From positions 1-5,853 of the forward strand of contig WTIV01000156.1 of assembly GCA_011525095.1 (NCBI GenBank): 5,853 bases of DNA. Reading direction: 5' to 3'. Position 1 is the first letter of the stretch, and each line of letters starts with the position of its first letter. Shown in pieces: positions 1 to 5,782 of this stretch. The position numbers and the translations under genes were made by a program. The notes under the pieces are model-generated. The model was not told where the DNA came from and searched no databases. It worked only from the letters and a program-made list of their open reading frames with translations. This DNA comes from Methanobacteriota archaeon (lineage in GTDB: Archaea; Thermoplasmatota; Poseidoniia; Poseidoniales; Poseidoniaceae).

Positions 1-139
1 GCCATGGCCTCATACCCTCCCCGAGTGATTGCCACCTATCAATGTCTCCTAGTAAAACGTGCCCTACACCTATTTGCTCCGGTAACAGAGCGAGCGTTTC
101 CGGGGTGGGCGAGAGGTCGCCCGTTTGTACACGCTCGTT
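1..139 (-). CDS. Possible partial reading frame running off the left edge, product unknown
   Basis: On the minus strand one frame is open from 139 to the window edge, at least 46 codons. Its composition is protein-like, with stretches such as TPETLALLPEQIGVGHVLLG and GDIDRWQSLGEGMRPW. I do not recognise a family. The start is a problem. The only ATG at the expected place, 145-143, nine bases after the cutA stop, is followed at once by an in-frame TAG (142-140). No other in-frame ATG, GTG or TTG occurs until ATG at 13-11, which has a GGGGAGG stretch just ahead of it. The segment is GC-rich, which lowers stop frequency, and two plus-strand frames are also open, so chance is a real alternative. 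It could be a gene starting at 13, a decayed gene, a sequencing error at the TAG, or non-coding structured DNA. Confidence 0.28.
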
Positions 140-141
140 CT
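87..141. other. Nested hairpin in a GC-rich segment
   Basis: Bases 87-97 pair with 131-141 over 11 positions, with one G.T wobble when read on the plus strand. Inside, GGGCGA (107-112) pairs perfectly with TCGCCC (117-122) around a four-base GAGG loop. The two stems are separated by a roughly symmetric internal loop (98-106 and 123-130), which on the plus strand can add four G.U pairs (103-106 with 123-126). A competing stem joins 79-86 with 96-103 (7 of 8 pairs) and would exclude the outer arm. It lies just downstream of cutA on the minus strand, so it could act at the 3' end of that transcript, or it could be the end of a structured RNA gene entering from the left. I found no tRNA, 5S, SRP or RNase P signature words in it. 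Confidence 0.35.
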
Positions 142-154
142 ACATTTACAACTA

Positions 155-466
155 CTAGTCAATGACCCAATTTAGGTAATCTTCGCTTGCTTCCCACTTC
201 TTCATGATAACTTGTGGAACATCGTAAGGATGGCTTTCTGCAAGAAAGTCAGCAACTGCTTGCTTGCTGTGCTTGGAGACTTTAATTTGAATTGACCACT
301 CTGATTCGGACTTCATTTCATCTTCCCATTTGTATGTAGATGTTACCTTGTGATGCTGAATACATGCAGCTCCTGCTTCAATCAAAGCGTGAGAGAATGA
401 TGCAACTTCTTCATCATTCATAGATTCTGGAAGAGTTGTTTTGATGACCCATATCTTGCTGCTCAT
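155..466 (-). CDS. cutA: CutA1-like divalent cation tolerance protein
   Basis: A 103-residue protein of the CutA1 family, small trimeric proteins with a ferredoxin-like fold that were linked to copper tolerance in E. coli and whose exact function is still unclear. The family hallmarks are present in order: an N-terminal beta strand (IWVIKTTLP), a helix carrying ALIEAGAACIQ with the conserved Ala-Ala-Cys, the TSTYKWEDE segment matching the family's SxYxWxGxI block, a central strand (WSIQIKV), the signature HPYDVPQVI, and a C-terminal YLNWV. Length is normal for the family. I start it at the Met at 466 because the first strand follows directly. An in-frame ATG at 484 would add six residues (MQYPLA) and cannot be excluded. 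It diverges from selO. A cytoplasmic location is inferred from the lack of a signal peptide. Confidence 0.9.
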   Translation of the reverse strand: MSSKIWVIKTTLPESMNDEEVASFSHALIEAGAACIQHHKVTSTYKWEDEMKSESEWSIQIKVSKHSKQAVADFLAESHPYDVPQVIMKKWEASEDYLNWVID

Positions 467-541
467 GGCCAGTGGATATTGCATGACGAAATGAACATTA
501 TCCTAACACAGTTTCAAAAGCAAAAGGCCTGACATGTTAAC
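467..541. promoter_or_regulatory. Short divergent intergenic region, cutA / selO
   Basis: Only about 75 bases (57 if cutA starts at 484) separate the two divergent starts, so both promoters must lie here or inside the opposite gene. An AT-rich TTTCAAAA at 512-519 is centred about 26 bases ahead of the selO ATG. That is where an archaeal TATA box would sit for a leaderless transcript, but it is a poor match to the TATA consensus. On the minus strand GATAAT lies near 499-504, about 35 bases from the cutA start at 466. No Shine-Dalgarno sequence precedes either gene. The presence of promoters is inferred mainly from gene layout. Confidence 0.4.
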
Positions 542-2062
542 ATGGGCCAACTCAAAGACCTCAAATGGCTCAATCGGTTTCTTTCTGAAACACCCGGAGA
601 CAAAGAGTTAGGTGGAAGAAGCAGACAAGTCCCAAATGCTTGCTGGTCACGTGTTTTACCAACACCATCTCCGAACCCTAAACTTTGCTTGTGGTCAGAT
701 GAGGTTGCCAACGATTTGGGACTTGAGCGTGGAGAAGGAGATGTTCTGGGTGGTGGTAAGCCAGTGGAAGGCATGGACACATACGCACAGAGGTATGGTG
801 GACACCAATTCGGCAACTGGGCAGGTCAACTCGGTGATGGTAGAGCGATTACTCTTGGTGAAGTTGAAACGAAAGATGGTGTGTTTGAGCTACAACTCAA
901 AGGTTCGGGAGAAACTCCTTACTCTCGACATTCAGATGGCAAAGCCGTGCTTAGATCATCTATCCGGGAATTCTTGTGTAGTGAAGCAATGTTCCATCTT
1001 GGAGTTCCGACAACTAGAGCATTGTCGCTTGTCACAACTGGTGAGCAGGTAATGCGAGACATACTCTACAATGGAAATAAGCAACTCGAGCCAGGAGCGA
1101 TTGTTTGCAGAGTTGCTCCAAGTTTCATTCGCTTGGGTAGTTTCCAGATTCATGCAATGATGGGAGACAAGGATACACTCAATTCTATTGTGAAACACAC
1201 CCTTGCAAATCATTTCCCCGAATGTGATTTCGATGAAGATGGCATCATAGAATGGGCGAGAACTGTTGCAAAGACAACTGCTGAGATGATCGCACATTGG
1301 ATGCGAGTAGGATTTGTTCACGGCGTAATGAATACAGACAATATGTCAATTCATGGATTGACAATTGATTACGGTCCATATGGTTGGCTTGAAGACTATG
1401 ACCCAGGATGGACACCAAACACTACTGATGCAGGCCGCAGAAGATACCGTTACGGAGCACAGCCTCAAATTGGTGCATGGAACATTGCTAGATTTTTAGA
1501 AGCAATTTCACCACTTATTGAAAATACGGACCGATTAACTGAGGTTTTGGAATTCTATATTTCATGCTATGAGGAATCAATAAACAAGACATGGGCAGCG
1601 AAACTTGGATTGGATGAATTCCAAGAAAGTGATTCGGAACTGATTGCCGAACTGAATGAATTGCTGCAAAAAGTTGAGACTGACATGACAATATTCTTCA
1701 GAGAATTATGCAAAATCGAGGAACCTATCATCGATAATCTGAGTTATGCATTCTACGACCAAGATTCAATTCCTAAAGACGAATGGAATTCATGGTTGAA
1801 TAAGTGGTGGTTGCGTGTGAATTCACAACCAAATCGCGAAGTGATGTTGAAGACAAATCCGAAGTATGTTTTGCGAAATTGGATGGCACAATTGGCAATC
1901 GATGCAGCAGAGAGTGGTGATTTTTCAATTTGTGAAAAATTACACTTAATGCTCAAACAGCCATACAGAGAGCAGCCAGAATTTGAGAGTGAATGGTACA
2001 AAAAACGACCAGAATGGGCACAAAATCGAGTAGGCTGTTCAATGCTTTCTTGCTCAAGTTAA
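542..2062 (+). CDS. selO: Protein adenylyltransferase SelO (YdiU/UPF0061 family)
   Basis: A 506-residue SelO, a pseudokinase-fold enzyme that moves AMP from ATP to hydroxyl side chains of proteins; bacterial members are tied to redox stress. It is close to full length for prokaryotic members (about 480). The N-terminus carries the usual NRF and SRVLPTPSPNP elements, supporting the ATG at 542. Next come YAQRYGGHQFGNWAGQLGDG (81-100), LQLKGSG with nucleotide-binding Lys120, and SSIREFLCSEAM. Arg190 and Arg197 in RVAPSFIRLGSFQ match the arginines that hold the flipped ATP. HGVMNTDNMSI and IDYGP give Asp266, Asn267 and Asp276, the metal and catalytic residues. The C-terminus ends SCSS, with Cys504 where selenoprotein O of animals has selenocysteine. 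The position equal to E. coli Cys272, the reported disulfide partner, is Pro292 here; Cys499 is a possible substitute. The gene diverges from cutA and is followed after 48 bases by a small membrane protein gene. Confidence 0.95.
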   Translation: MGQLKDLKWLNRFLSETPGDKELGGRSRQVPNACWSRVLPTPSPNPKLCLWSDEVANDLGLERGEGDVLGGGKPVEGMDTYAQRYGGHQFGNWAGQLGDGRAITLGEVETKDGVFELQLKGSGETPYSRHSDGKAVLRSSIREFLCSEAMFHLGVPTTRALSLVTTGEQVMRDILYNGNKQLEPGAIVCRVAPSFIRLGSFQIHAMMGDKDTLNSIVKHTLANHFPECDFDEDGIIEWARTVAKTTAEMIAHWMRVGFVHGVMNTDNMSIHGLTIDYGPYGWLEDYDPGWTPNTTDAGRRRYRYGAQPQIGAWNIARFLEAISPLIENTDRLTEVLEFYISCYEESINKTWAAKLGLDEFQESDSELIAELNELLQKVETDMTIFFRELCKIEEPIIDNLSYAFYDQDSIPKDEWNSWLNKWWLRVNSQPNREVMLKTNPKYVLRNWMAQLAIDAAESGDFSICEKLHLMLKQPYREQPEFESEWYKKRPEWAQNRVGCSMLSCSS

Positions 2063-2076
2063 TCACAGCCTGAAAC

Positions 2077-2092
2077 ATGCATTCATATGCAT
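2077..2092. repeat. Two ATGCAT palindromes one helical turn apart
   Basis: ATGCAT occurs at 2077-2082 and again at 2087-2092, ten bases centre to centre, with CATATG (2084-2089) overlapping the second copy. The pair lies in the 48-base gap between selO and the small membrane protein gene, and the AT-rich part is centred about 23 bases ahead of the ATG at 2111. It could be a weak TATA region or a dimeric regulator site. A chance origin is quite possible in AT-rich DNA, and no function is shown by the sequence. Confidence 0.2.
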
Positions 2093-2110
2093 ACCGTCTA
2101 ACCATATACC

Positions 2111-2308
2111 ATGGAGCAGTTTCAGATTGGAGAGGCTATCAAAGAGAACAACACAAGAACAACAGCGACCTTCGCTGTCTTGATGGCTGTCATTTTCATG
2201 GCATCTTTCATCCTGACAGTGGTAAACGTCGCACCAACCCTGGTAATATTGGCGGCACCAGCCCTGCTGATGAACCTAGGTTGGCTAATCTTTGCCAGGT
2301 CTATTTGA
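2111..2308 (+). CDS. Small two-helix membrane protein, function unknown
   Basis: A 65-residue protein that I do not recognise. It begins with a polar, charged stretch of about 18 residues (MEQFQIGEAIKENNTRTT). Two strongly hydrophobic segments follow, roughly residues 20-40 (TFAVLMAVIFMASFILTVV) and 43-62 (TLVILAAPALLMNLGWLIFA), with Pro at about 42 and 50 and a short RSI tail. This is the pattern of a helical hairpin in the membrane. Overlapping open frames on both strands lack this organisation. It starts 48 bases after selO and ends 41 bases before the lipid-kinase-like gene on the same strand, so it may be co-transcribed with both. The link to a membrane enzyme suggests an accessory subunit, but that is inference. 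No ribosome binding site is visible. It could still be a chance ORF. Confidence 0.6.
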   Translation: MEQFQIGEAIKENNTRTTATFAVLMAVIFMASFILTVVNVAPTLVILAAPALLMNLGWLIFARSI

Positions 2309-2349
2309 TAATCAGACAAAACTATGCATGTTAACCCCGACAGTGGGTT

Positions 2350-3030
2350 ATGGTCGAAGAACAGTTACTGTGGTTTTTTGGGCTCGGTGGCTGGGCATTT
2401 GTTACCGTGATGGCAATCAAGCCATTACACGGGTACATGATGTCCAAAGGCTGCGAGAACATGGTCGCGGTCTACTACAACCGTAAGGTTGCGCACATGG
2501 TAGCTGGAGGAGTACCTCTTATTCTATGTCCAATTGTTTTCAGTGACCCAATCTACCCGCTTCTTGGAGGAGTTCTAGGCGCAATCGGCCTAGCAGCAAC
2601 TCACTTGATGGACAAGAGATTGTGGTGGATGCAAACTGAGCAAAACATGAACGATGCTACATTTGCGTTCATGCTGGGGATCTCTGTCTTTGCATTGTGG
2701 CATCTTCTCGACGATGCATGGCTGGCCATTCTGCCAGCCTTATTCATGGCATATGGAGATGGAGTAACTGGAATTATTCGAAACAAGATGTTCGCCAAGA
2801 GAACAAAAAGCGCTTGGGGAAACCTTGGGATGGCAATCTTGTGTATTCCACTAGGGTACATCATTGGAGACAATTCCGATCCTTCAATTCCAATTTGGGG
2901 AGCAATTTCAGGGGCAGTTGCATCTTTTGTTGAGAGGTATGAATTTGGGCCGATCGATGATAATGTCCTAATCGTAGTCGCATCTAGCATAATCATTGCT
3001 TTAGGTGTACACTTAGGTCCAATTTTCTGA
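2350..3030 (+). CDS. Dolichol/phytol-kinase-like membrane protein (CTP-dependent polyprenol kinase family)
   Basis: A 226-residue polytopic membrane protein with about six to seven hydrophobic segments, resembling the Sec59 dolichol kinase and VTE5/VTE6 phytol kinase group, related to CDP-diacylglycerol synthases. These use CTP to phosphorylate an isoprenoid alcohol or its monophosphate. Family marks appear in order: NRKVAH (44-49), matching the RKxxH motif after the first membrane helix; AYGDGVTGIIRNK (134-146), matching the GDxxAxxxG block; then KRTKSAWGN (150-158), where the family usually has a K-S-x-E-G-S type element; and VERYEFGPIDDN (194-205), matching the late E...DDN motif. The usual Glu of the third block is absent (Ala-Trp-Gly), a divergence seen directly. 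Substrate cannot be read from sequence; geranylgeraniol or dolichol salvage, or a glycosyl-carrier lipid, are candidates. The ATG at 2350 opens directly into the first hydrophobic helix. Confidence 0.75.
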   Translation: MVEEQLLWFFGLGGWAFVTVMAIKPLHGYMMSKGCENMVAVYYNRKVAHMVAGGVPLILCPIVFSDPIYPLLGGVLGAIGLAATHLMDKRLWWMQTEQNMNDATFAFMLGISVFALWHLLDDAWLAILPALFMAYGDGVTGIIRNKMFAKRTKSAWGNLGMAILCIPLGYIIGDNSDPSIPIWGAISGAVASFVERYEFGPIDDNVLIVVASSIIIALGVHLGPIF

Positions 3031-3094
3031 TGTTTGAATTTGATTCATCTAGCATTATACATTGGATTATAATTGAATCCATTTAGCACAAAGT
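3031..3094 (+). promoter_or_regulatory. Candidate archaeal-type promoter for the photolyase
   Basis: This 64-base AT-rich gap has TTATAATT at 3067-3074, centred about 25 bases ahead of the photolyase ATG at 3095. That is the spacing of an archaeal TATA box to a transcript starting at or very near the start codon. No Shine-Dalgarno sequence precedes the ATG, consistent with a leaderless mRNA. The same bases contain TATAAT, a perfect bacterial -10 hexamer, but no reasonable -35 hexamer lies 16-18 bases upstream. A second AT-rich element (ATTATAC, 3054-3060) lies further upstream. It suggests that the photolyase is transcribed separately from the upstream membrane genes. Confidence 0.5.
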
Positions 3095-5056
3095 ATGCTC
3101 AACGTTTTGCCTGAACATCTTGAAGAACGTGTCAGGGTTGTAAGCGAGGGTGACAAAGTATTGAGTGAAGGCCCTGTGGTCGTATGGCTAAAATCCTCCC
3201 ACAGGTTCCACGAAAATCCTGCAATAGACGTTGGTAGAGTAATAGCTGACCATCACGACTTACCGATGCTTGTCTACCATGGAATAGATGAGAGATATCC
3301 ACACGCATCATTGCGTCACCACAATTCTTTACTCGATGCTGCAGTTGATGTCTCTAGGTTATGCAAGGAAAATGGCATCAAGCACGTTCTACACGTTGCT
3401 AGAGAAGGTCATCGTTCTAGTGTGATGAAAGAATTCGCAGCCTCTGCCTCGCTAATCATCACTGACCTATTTCCGATACCGCCCTGGGATGATTGGGTCA
3501 AAAGTGTTGCAAAGATTGCGAAGTGTCCTGTAATCGAGGTGGATTGTCATTGTGTTATACCAATGCCTTTGTATGGAAAATCGGTAGACAGACCGTTCAA
3601 ATTTAGGAGTGCAACAAAGAAACTACGCAAAGCTAGAATCCAACGCCCATGGCCAAAAATAGATGCAAAACCAAGACCATATGATGGCAAATTGCCATTC
3701 ACACCTGTAGACATTGAAAATGAAGTTGCTGATATGAAAGCAAGATTCAATCTTCTAAAACAGTGTGATATCGACCCGACTGTACATCCAGTATGGGCAG
3801 AAAAGGGAGGAGAGATTTTCGCACTAAACAAGTGGCAACAATATCTAGACAAGGGACTTAGCGGATATGCAAGAAGAAGAAATAACGCTGCTGACCCAAA
3901 TGGGGTTTCCAGGCTTTCTTCGGCCTTCCATTACGGTTTCTTGTCGCCAATGAAGGTTGCAAGAGAGGCTGCCGCAGTTGGAACTAAAGCCGCTGAAAAG
4001 TATCTTGATGAATTGCTAATCTTCAGAGAGCATGCTTGGCATCACATATACAATTCAGATGACCCATACTCACCTGCCAACCTACCCGGTTGGGCATTGG
4101 GCTCTTGGAGAAGGGCAGAGGGTGATGTCCGAACAACAATCGTCCCAGAACACAAACTGGAATATTCTGATTCTCCCAGTGATCTGTGGAATGCGTGTCA
4201 GACATCCCTAGTAAAGCACGGTGAGTTGCACAATAATCTGAGAATGACTTGGGGTAAAGCGTTCCCACCTTGGACAAAATCACTAGAAAAATCACTAGAG
4301 TTGTCTCAAAAGTTGAATGACAAATACGCATTGGATGGAAGAGATCCATCTTCAATTGTAGGCGTACAGTGGTGTCATGGATTATTCGACAGACCTTTTG
4401 AGCCATCTGAGCCTGTGATGGGTGTAGTGAGAAAGCGAGACATCGAGACTCACAAATCCCGCCTTGATTTTGCGACTTACAAAAGGCATGTTAACAGAAT
4501 AAATGGTTCTGAAAAACGGAAGTACATTGTAAATCTTGATTCAATAAGTCAATCCCTAGTTAGCCGAATTATAGAAGATAACGGGTATGAAGTTTTCATG
4601 ACAAAAGACCCTACAAGCAGCAATAATTTCCAAATTTCAAAACTTGATTTGAAGAAAATTCCAACATGGCTAAGAGAAAGATTTGACTCAATTCTTTCAG
4701 ATTCAGACACAGGAGATTTTGAATCATTAGCAGATGAACTTAGCAATAACATCTCAAAAATAAGTCTACCAAAGGGAAACTCATTCGAATATTCGGATGT
4801 CAAATCAATGCTTGCTATTGACACAACTAATCCTGAAATCGGAATAATTTCCAGTAGTTCTATCGGAGAACTTCTGATTTCGGAATTCAATGATGGACAG
4901 GAACTTGTGGGATGTGCAGAAATCGAAAATAAAGCAACTGCAAGCGAAAGGCTAGCCTCACTAGCATCGGTTGCCTGGGAAGTTGCGGGTATAATTTGGC
5001 GTGACAATTGTGATTTGCCATCTGGCAAATTTTCGATTCAATCAACCTTGATGTGA
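3095..5056 (+). CDS. phr: Class II DNA photolyase with a long C-terminal extension
   Basis: A 653-residue flavoprotein of the class II photolyase branch, which uses blue light and FAD to split UV-induced cyclobutane pyrimidine dimers. The N-terminal Rossmann-like antenna domain spans about residues 27-160 (VVVWLKSSHRF, then ITDLFPIPPWDDW and EVDCHCVIP). The helical FAD domain spans about 230-460. The class II electron-transfer tryptophans are present as Trp365, Trp386 and Trp393, with the same spacings (21 and 7) as Trp360, Trp381 and Trp388 of the Methanosarcina mazei enzyme. Asn408 in LNDKYALDGRDP matches the Asn near the flavin N5. ELLIFREHAWH, NLRMTWGK and DGRDPSSIVGVQW are further class II blocks. 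The N-terminus (EERVRVVSEG before the first strand) fits the family, supporting the ATG at 3095. After the class II domain ends near residue 465, about 188 residues have no recognised domain. Dimer repair is the likeliest role; a cryptochrome-like signalling role is possible. Confidence 0.9.
   Translation: MLNVLPEHLEERVRVVSEGDKVLSEGPVVVWLKSSHRFHENPAIDVGRVIADHHDLPMLVYHGIDERYPHASLRHHNSLLDAAVDVSRLCKENGIKHVLHVAREGHRSSVMKEFAASASLIITDLFPIPPWDDWVKSVAKIAKCPVIEVDCHCVIPMPLYGKSVDRPFKFRSATKKLRKARIQRPWPKIDAKPRPYDGKLPFTPVDIENEVADMKARFNLLKQCDIDPTVHPVWAEKGGEIFALNKWQQYLDKGLSGYARRRNNAADPNGVSRLSSAFHYGFLSPMKVAREAAAVGTKAAEKYLDELLIFREHAWHHIYNSDDPYSPANLPGWALGSWRRAEGDVRTTIVPEHKLEYSDSPSDLWNACQTSLVKHGELHNNLRMTWGKAFPPWTKSLEKSLELSQKLNDKYALDGRDPSSIVGVQWCHGLFDRPFEPSEPVMGVVRKRDIETHKSRLDFATYKRHVNRINGSEKRKYIVNLDSISQSLVSRIIEDNGYEVFMTKDPTSSNNFQISKLDLKKIPTWLRERFDSILSDSDTGDFESLADELSNNISKISLPKGNSFEYSDVKSMLAIDTTNPEIGIISSSSIGELLISEFNDGQELVGCAEIENKATASERLASLASVAWEVAGIIWRDNCDLPSGKFSIQSTLM
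4490..5053 (+). other. Unrecognised C-terminal extension of the photolyase
   Basis: This part of the photolyase frame encodes about residues 466-653, beyond the end of typical class II enzymes (about 450-500 residues). It opens with a basic stretch (RINGSEKRKY), then DSISQSLVSRIIEDNGYEVF, a lysine-rich middle (SKLDLKKIP), an acidic serine-rich segment (DSILSDSDTGDFESLADEL) and a helical-looking end (TASERLASLASVAWEVAGII). I recognise no domain. Hand counts give about 33% G+C for 4501-4800 against about 47% for 4021-4320 inside the catalytic core. The frame has no stop, so it is translated with the enzyme unless an assembly error joined two genes. Confidence 0.6.
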
Positions 5057-5782
5057 TTATTCTTCTTCTGCGAATTTCTCTAGTTCTTCGTACAGAAGTA
5101 CCAGTACTTCCTCAACATCCTTCGCTTCAAGGATTTCTTGGCGTATGTCTAAATCTCCGAGCAGCATTCCAGATACAGCGAAGATTGCGTCTGGCTTTTC
5201 GTCGATCAAATCCATGATTGGAGATGATTCAATCCAATTGGTGAACGTTTCATCATCAACTTTCAGAATTATACCCACCCTGCGAAGTATGGTTCTAACA
5301 ATCTCACCCAACTCCCATTGTTGTGATTCATTCATCCCTTCAGTGGGGTCGATAAATTCAACATCACCGCTGATGTATAGTTTCGAAGATTCATGGTCTT
5401 CTGGTATCTCCATCAGTAACGTTTCCAAGTCTGGGTAAATACCATCCTCTTCACCAAACTTACTCATCGACGGATGGCTGAATGGAGGAAGTGCTGGTTC
5501 GTGGGACTTCGAAATTGTGAACCTCCTCCTGCCAATAATTTGTATGAAGTGGTTGCTGCCTTTTGTTTCATGATGGAGTATTTCAGCTTCGCAGCCAAAC
5601 TCCATTGGACCATCCCAGTGGTTGACCTGAGATAGGAAATCACTGCGAACCAAACCGAAATTATTGCCGTCTAGTAAACAGTCATCAAGCATCTGTTTGT
5701 AGCGTGGCTCAAACACTCGTAATTCTTGGATTTCTCCTGGGAGAAGCACCATTGGCAACACAAACAATGGCAGATTCTCCAT
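5057..5782 (-). CDS. Stand-alone LON substrate-binding domain protein
   Basis: A 241-residue protein made only of the LON N-terminal (substrate-binding) domain, without the AAA+ ATPase or protease parts of Lon, so it is not itself a protease. Numbered from the Met at 5782, the beta-rich half has LPLFVLPMVLLPG (4-16), FEPRYKQML (24-32), NFGLV (41-45), GCEAEI (63-68) and the hallmark IGRRRFTI (83-90). A variable acidic middle follows (about 108-160). The helical half ends with SPIMDLIDEKPDAIF and the EILEAKDVEEVLVLLYEEL motif usual at the end of the domain, then an acidic tail. Such proteins are widespread and mostly uncharacterised; binding of exposed peptides is inferred from Lon. I start at 5782 because family members begin MxxLPLF. 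An ATG at 5842 would add 20 residues (FFWKYVETYLDKKIRPHRS after Met). It is convergent with the photolyase, with no bases between the two stops. Confidence 0.85.
   Translation of the reverse strand: MENLPLFVLPMVLLPGEIQELRVFEPRYKQMLDDCLLDGNNFGLVRSDFLSQVNHWDGPMEFGCEAEILHHETKGSNHFIQIIGRRRFTISKSHEPALPPFSHPSMSKFGEEDGIYPDLETLLMEIPEDHESSKLYISGDVEFIDPTEGMNESQQWELGEIVRTILRRVGIILKVDDETFTNWIESSPIMDLIDEKPDAIFAVSGMLLGDLDIRQEILEAKDVEEVLVLLYEELEKFAEEE

Noticed and set aside
1..154. Part of a ribosomal, SRP, RNase P or transfer RNA
   Set aside because: I compared short conserved words of these RNAs on both strands and found only scattered partial resemblances (for example CACCTATCAATGTC to an antisense 23S word) that do not continue.
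1..165. Plus-strand frame open from the left edge to a stop at 163-165
   Set aside because: It would overlap the 3' end of cutA, and its translation shows no recognisable motif; the minus-strand frame looks more protein-like, though neither is established.
956..1321. 121-codon minus-strand open frame inside selO
   Set aside because: It is wholly antisense to the conserved core of SelO, is Cys/Ser rich as shadow frames are, and matches no family I know.
2040..2110. Selenocysteine insertion (UGA plus SECIS) at the SelO C-terminus
   Set aside because: The relevant codon is TGC (Cys) and the gene ends in TAA, so no recoding is needed.
2122..2319. 65-codon minus-strand open frame opposite the small membrane protein
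   Set aside because: It mirrors the hydrophobic plus-strand frame; the plus-strand frame has a clean two-helix layout and is co-directional with both neighbours.
2077..2334. 85-codon plus-strand frame overlapping the small membrane protein
   Set aside because: Its translation is His/Arg/Asn rich with no coherent domain or membrane pattern, as expected for an out-of-frame reading.
4549..5028. 159-codon minus-strand open frame opposite the photolyase tail
   Set aside because: Ser/Ile/Leu-rich antisense shadow. I considered whether it, rather than the photolyase tail, was the real gene, but the photolyase frame is continuous with an unmistakable catalytic core and the antisense protein shows no motif.
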